Source of the DNA: Mycosphaerelloides madeirae
Lineage: Eukaryota; Ascomycota; Dothideomycetes; Mycosphaerellales; Mycosphaerellaceae
Assembly: GCA_002785995.1 (NCBI GenBank)
Contig: NHNV01000016.1
Location: forward strand, 248,001-312,000
Direction: 5' to 3'
Length of the DNA: 64,000 nucleotides
The notes under the pieces were generated by a model. The model saw only the letters and a program-made list of their open reading frames with translations, searched no databases and had not been told where the DNA came from. Shown here piece by piece: positions 59,382-64,000 of this stretch (its first letter is position 1; every line of letters begins with the position of its first letter). Made by a program: the position numbers and the translations under genes.

Positions 59382-62202
59382 TGGCCGTCGTGAAGCGTGA
59401 CCTCGAGCAGCGATTCCTCGCTAGCCCTGTGACTGGCAGCCAAGTCATCCTGGTCACACATCGCACGCTGCAAAAGCCGGGCGCCTATTGTGCTGTCCAT
59501 TGGCCCTCGACCTTTCCTCCCGATGCTTAGCTTCACCGCTGCTTCCTGTTTCGGACAGCTCGGTACTAATTTTACTACTTTCAAAAGAAATCACGACTAA
59601 TTAGCCACCTATCTTTGGATCTGGCTATCTCACTCTGCCTTCACAACAGACTTTCGCCCACGACGACGATCAACCTTGGTCGCGAGCACGCTTCGGGACG
59701 ATGCGGGCAACCCTCTTGTTCGCCGTCCCGCAGCCGTTTGATCGCGAAGGAGCGTTGCCGTCGTCGATGAAGGAGCAGTTCGCAGCAGACAATCCATTCG
59801 GTCCCGAGTCGGTGCCGTGCAGCTTTGCGACTTGTCTGTCTGCAGTAGCCTCGACGACGAGTTGCCGACCATGCAGGCACTTGAACACGACAGCAATATC
59901 CCACAGCCGACCTCGTCGTTCTTGCGACACATCAAACCTGTTCCTGAGACGCGACCCAGAGTGCTTGCATATCGCGGAAGTGCGTGCATACTCGTGACGC
60001 AAGGGACACGACTCACACGTTGCACCAACTTGCTCCCGACGGCCATTTCCCAGCCTGCAAGCCCACAGCGCGAATGCCACGAGATGTGGACGATGGGGCG
60101 CTGTACGACAGGCAGAAGTGTGCGACCTGTCACGGCAGCAAATGGTGATGTGCCAGGCCCAACACGAAGCCCACCCTACCACGGCCGGACTGGCGTGCAG
60201 TCGGCGACCTGAACGTGACCAGCTATCGACCCAATGAGTGGCGGCACTCACGATATTGCGCTGCTGTTTGGACGCATTAATTATTCCAGTTGCACGGCCA
60301 AGCAATATTTCTGTTGTGCCGATGGCCGAGACTGCTCGCAAGTCTGTCTCTCAAAGCAAAAGTAGTCGACGACGCGAGTGAATCGCTTCCACTGCGCTGG
60401 TATCCAATTGCCACGTCCAGCACGCCGGCCAACTCGCAAATTTCCACCGCAACAAGAGACTCGAACTCTGGCAAGCCCCCTTCCTGCTCTGGCCGCGAGG
60501 AAGGAGGATGCCGTTCTCGCCATGCCACATGATGAGTGAGCGTGCGACGAAGCAAGGTGGTGGACGATTCCTCTGCTTCCATGCGTTACGGACTACTAAT
60601 TATACCAAATCCACGAGGAAAAGCCGCTGCGCCGTGACGCTGCCTTGCCTGCAACCACGAGGCTGCGAGCGTGGCCGCCAAAAAGCAGACTTCTTCTCAC
60701 CATCAGTCGACGAACCTACACAATACCGTTACGGACTGCAACGCGAAGCGAGTGTTGTCAAAGCAAAGCCCGCACACCAGCAAAAAGTCCGGCCCGTGTG
60801 CATCCTTCCTGCCCTTTTTTCTCCACACTCAACAGACCAGCCGCTGGCGCTTACCGGCTGGGGCTCGTCATTCGCTGCAGATGTTCCTCCGATCACAGTA
60901 CGCCAGCCGCAACGAACCTAGTCCATGCATGCCACCGACTTCAGATCACATCTGATGCAACCACTCAGCGCTCCCACTTTGCTTTTGCACGCTGTCACGC
61001 TCTCGACCCACTGGCGACCCTTCTTGTCTGAGAGAGCGCACACTCAACCACTGTTCCATCGCTCCTCCAAGCGCAAACCCATCTTCTTCCGAGCAATGGC
61101 CCGGCTTTACCCATACCAAAATATGCCCAAGAACGGGCCAGCCAGCAAGGTCGCCAGTCACCGCCAGACATCCTCCATGCATGCCAGCGAGTCCTTGTGC
61201 GCCGATTGATGGAGCGTGGGATTTGGTGCTCGTGACTTCGCACGTCTTGCTCGTTGAACAACGTCCATGCAGGTCCCGACTCCCGGAGCATCTTTCACAA
61301 CGAGAGGCTTTGCGAACGAAACGAGCCGTGACTCCGTGAGCTAGCCTTGTGCTTGCGGAACATGCAGCTGCAAGGACTGCATGGTTGACAACGTTCTCTT
61401 TCAACTCCACTCCTCTTGGGACTGCTACACGCACGCCATCATATTCGGCGACTTGTGTGTTCTGACGATGTTTAGGCGAGCACATAAGGTCGACAATGCG
61501 GTCTGCGAGGACCCACTCGGATCCGAATTCATATCCAGCGACATCGTCACATCGTCATCGTCATGGGGACTCGAAGACAATAACGGACGCAATTACACGC
61601 CAGCTTGCCAATCGCCAGCGTCCCGTGCCAGCTGAACAGCTGTGCCGTCAACAAACTGCAACTCTGAATCAAAGCTTTCTGCCAGTAGGGCCATATCGCA
61701 GGTGGGGCCAAAGTGTCTGACTGTAGGCAGATGCAGATCTCGTTGGCAGCGCTATAATTGCGTGTGAGCCAGTCGGGAGACGGCATGAGGCTGGCCTGCG
61801 TGCATTAGGTTCTGTGCTCCACAGCGCAACGGCCAATAACCCGCACGCTAGTTTGCGCAAATGCACGTAATTAACAAGAAATAGTTGGGACCCCACCTCG
61901 TCGCTCCTCCTACCTCCCCCGTCCAAGAATAGATCAAGGCATTTAGCTCGCTTTTTGTGTCGTGTCGGTTGATATAAGGCACTTCGCCTGCCTCTCTCTC
62001 TCCAACACAGCAGTCGTTGATCGATTAATTTACAGTCTTTCTTGTTTCCTCCTCCTCCTCCCTCATCCTTCCCTCACTCCAACGCCCGCTGGCCAGGCTT
62101 GGTTACCCTGTCGTTTAATCGTGAGCATCTCGTTCCCCTGCTCGTCCTCTCCCGCCACCATTGTCGTTCAATCCGGTCGGTACCTCTGTGCATATCTACC
62201 TC
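59382..62202. promoter_or_regulatory. 2.8-kb upstream region of the PRO1/NosA-like gene
   Basis: No gene supported; frames are short and featureless on both strands. The last 250 bp are typical of a fungal core promoter and leader: GATATAAGGCAC at 61970-61981, then CTCTCTCTCTCC and CTCCTCCTCCTCC runs (61990-62060). Such long upstream regions are common for developmental regulators. CCATGCATGCCA occurs twice (about 60923 and 61175). Confidence 0.45.
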
Positions 62203-64000
62203 ATGTCTTCTTCCGCGCATTCCCACGGCATATCGAAGCAGCAATCGAGCAGAATGGCTGCTCCCAAGAACTCGCCTCCATCATCCGATGCGAAAGCTGC
62301 TGCTGTCCCTGCCGCTTCCAAGATGCACCGCCGCTCGCGGTCAGGTACGTGTGTTTCCAGGGTGCATGAACGATGATCCCTGGGCGGCTATTAACTGGTG
62401 TTTCAGGGTGCTTCACTTGCAGACTACGACGGAAGAAGTGTGAGGAGGGCAAGCCTGCCTGTAAGGCTTGCAAGCACTTGGGTCTGCGATGTGACTACAA
62501 GCGGCCGATGTGGTGGTCCAATGGCGAGCAACGACGGAACCAAAAGGAACTGATCAAGAACATTATCAAGCGAACCCAACTGTCCAAGAAGCAGCAGCAG
62601 GCGCAGCAACCACCGCTCAACACCAGCTCGCCGCCACCGCTCACCCACTCTGTTCCAACATCAGCAGAGGCACCGTTCGCTGAATCGTTCCCGCAATCAA
62701 GATGTCCGTCAGAAGGTTCACCGTACTCGAATGGTTGCGACTTTACCTACCAGTCACCGGATGGCTACTTCACTATGCCGCCACCACCACAATCGTTTGT
62801 CCCATCTCATCCGCAGTACCCAATTTTTTCTCCGTACGAGGTCGACATCAAAACCGAACGTCAAATATTCGTCAACGATGTTCCAACCCGGAGAGACTCG
62901 ACCATCTCGACCTTCAGCACATTCCAGCCGCCACCATCGATCAACGGTCTGCCAGGCTATCCTGCCGACAGTTGGGTTCAACAGGAGCATTTTGAGAGCA
63001 CCTCCGAAGAGTTCGCGGAAGAACCAGTCGACTTCCAATTCTTCGAGTTTGCGCATGGCCCCATCACTCCGGACCACGAGACGGTGATCAGTGTCGATGA
63101 TGCCGACAAGTACCTCTTGAACCACTTCTTCGAGAAGGTGCTGAAGCTGATTTTCCCCATCCTGGACGCCAACCAACACGGATCCGCGCGTGCAGACATC
63201 ATCCTTCCGGCTCTCGAGTCAAACAGGGCGTACCTCCACTGTTGTCTCAGCATTGCTGCCACCCACATGAAGGCGACTGAGGGCGTGACTGGTGAGCAGA
63301 TTGACAACGATATCGTTCGCCACCGTTACGCTGCCATTTCCGAGCTTTGCGAGGCACTTGGCCAGGATATCAATCACGCGCAGATCCTTGAAGCCACACT
63401 CGGAATGATCTTTTTCCAATGCTCTGTTGGACGACCAGATGATGCGCTTCCGGATATCCCTTGGCATCAGCACTTCCAAGCCGCCGCAAGCTTGGTGAAC
63501 AAGATAGAGCTTCCTGCCAGTGCCATCGAGCTCTCAGCCGCCGGTCAGCAGCCATCCTTCAACATGACGCTCACCTCGTGGATCGATATCCTCGGATCCA
63601 CCATCATGGGTCGCTCGCCAATGTTTGCAGACACTTACCGCGAGCTCAACATGGCGAATGGTAGTGCCGGGTTGGCCGAGCTCATGGGATGCGACGATAA
63701 GATCATGTTCCTCATCTCAGAGATTGCCTGCTTAGATGTGCAGAAGTCCATCGGAATCGACGAGGTCGTCCTTTGCAAGTACGTCGAGTCTTTGGCCAAG
63801 GAGATTGGCAGCACCGAGCCACCCGCAGGTACAGTGCAAAGCTGCTTCTCGACCACTGGTGCCATCCGACCCAAGCAACTGGCCATCAACATCACCGCCG
63901 TCTTCCGCGTGGCAGCGCGCATCTACCTGTGCACGCTGGTACCTGGGTACTCGCCGACGCAGCCCAGCATGTGCCACCTCATCTCTCAATTCTCCGATCT
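62203..64000 (+). CDS. Zn(II)2Cys6 transcription factor, PRO1/NosA-like (5' part)
   Basis: Exon 62203-62344, intron 62345-62406 (GTACGT...TTTCAG), then an exon open to the window edge; at least 578 residues, 3' end missing. Residues 49-85 form the binuclear zinc cluster GCFTCRLRRKKCEEGKPACK ACKHLGLRC, with all six cysteines, and run into CDYKRPMWWSNGEQRRN, the linker typical of Sordaria PRO1 / Aspergillus NosA-RosA proteins. A proline/glutamine-rich region follows, then the fungal transcription factor middle domain (from about residue 290): LLNHFFEKVLKLIFPILDAN, RAYLHCCLSIAATHMKATEG, ALPDIPWHQHFQAAASLVNK. Members control sexual development, hyphal fusion and fruiting-body formation. Family assignment is from memory of these motifs, not alignment. 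Confidence 0.8.

Noticed and set aside
60440..60490. tRNA T-arm-like sequence on the minus strand (GAGTTCGAGTCTC)
   Set aside because: No matching A box, anticodon arm or pairing acceptor stem could be found around it.

Overview
The window is nuclear DNA of a filamentous ascomycete (Pezizomycotina). The evidence is short introns of about 43-80 bp with GT...AG ends and CTNAC-type branch points, densely packed genes on both strands, and typical fungal families (velvet, Zn2Cys6, Svp26, Bud23, Stt4, Rgd2). A dothideomycete is my best guess, but nothing here proves the class.

Layout. 1-9 kb: 3' end of a velvet gene (velB-like), AP-3 delta adaptin, a three-exon small secreted cysteine-rich protein, a TPR/F-box/LRR protein, and an NAD-dependent epimerase. 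9.4-15.3 kb: a decaying stretch holding a broken GH30 glycosidase gene, an intact SMI1/KNR4-domain gene, a second broken gene of unknown family, and a 107-bp minisatellite. 15.7-28 kb: a GST, U3 snoRNP protein Rrp9, an unknown membrane protein, an F-BAR/DEP/RhoGAP protein (Rgd2-like), a small coiled-coil protein, and an RRM+YTH m6A-reader-type protein, followed by a 2.9-kb gap. 30.9-49.8 kb: PI4-kinase Stt4, PinX1-type G-patch protein, an MFS transporter next to a cytochrome P450, a PAQR (Izh3-like) receptor, Sad1/USP39, kappa-class GST, and NAD-isocitrate dehydrogenase subunit 1. 51.1-53.3 kb: a very long, intronless alpha-pheromone-type precursor. 53.7-64 kb: Svp26, Bud23, a SAM+PH protein, a 2.8-kb gap, and the 5' part of a PRO1/NosA-type Zn2Cys6 regulator running off the end.

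The highlight is the pheromone-type precursor. It has a signal peptide and 11 amino-acid-identical copies of a 16-residue peptide (RYFGYVGYCGVLGESC) between KR sites. It also carries several divergent C-x3-G-[QE]-x-C peptides, two copies of an unrelated KR-bounded peptide, and a C-terminal region with three cysteine pairs. The copies differ at many synonymous sites but at no amino acid. Three genes in the window (velB-like, the precursor, PRO1/NosA-like) belong to families that act in sexual development; most of the others are housekeeping genes. Many genes have a tiny first exon of 8-24 coding bases, so their N termini need splice-aware annotation.
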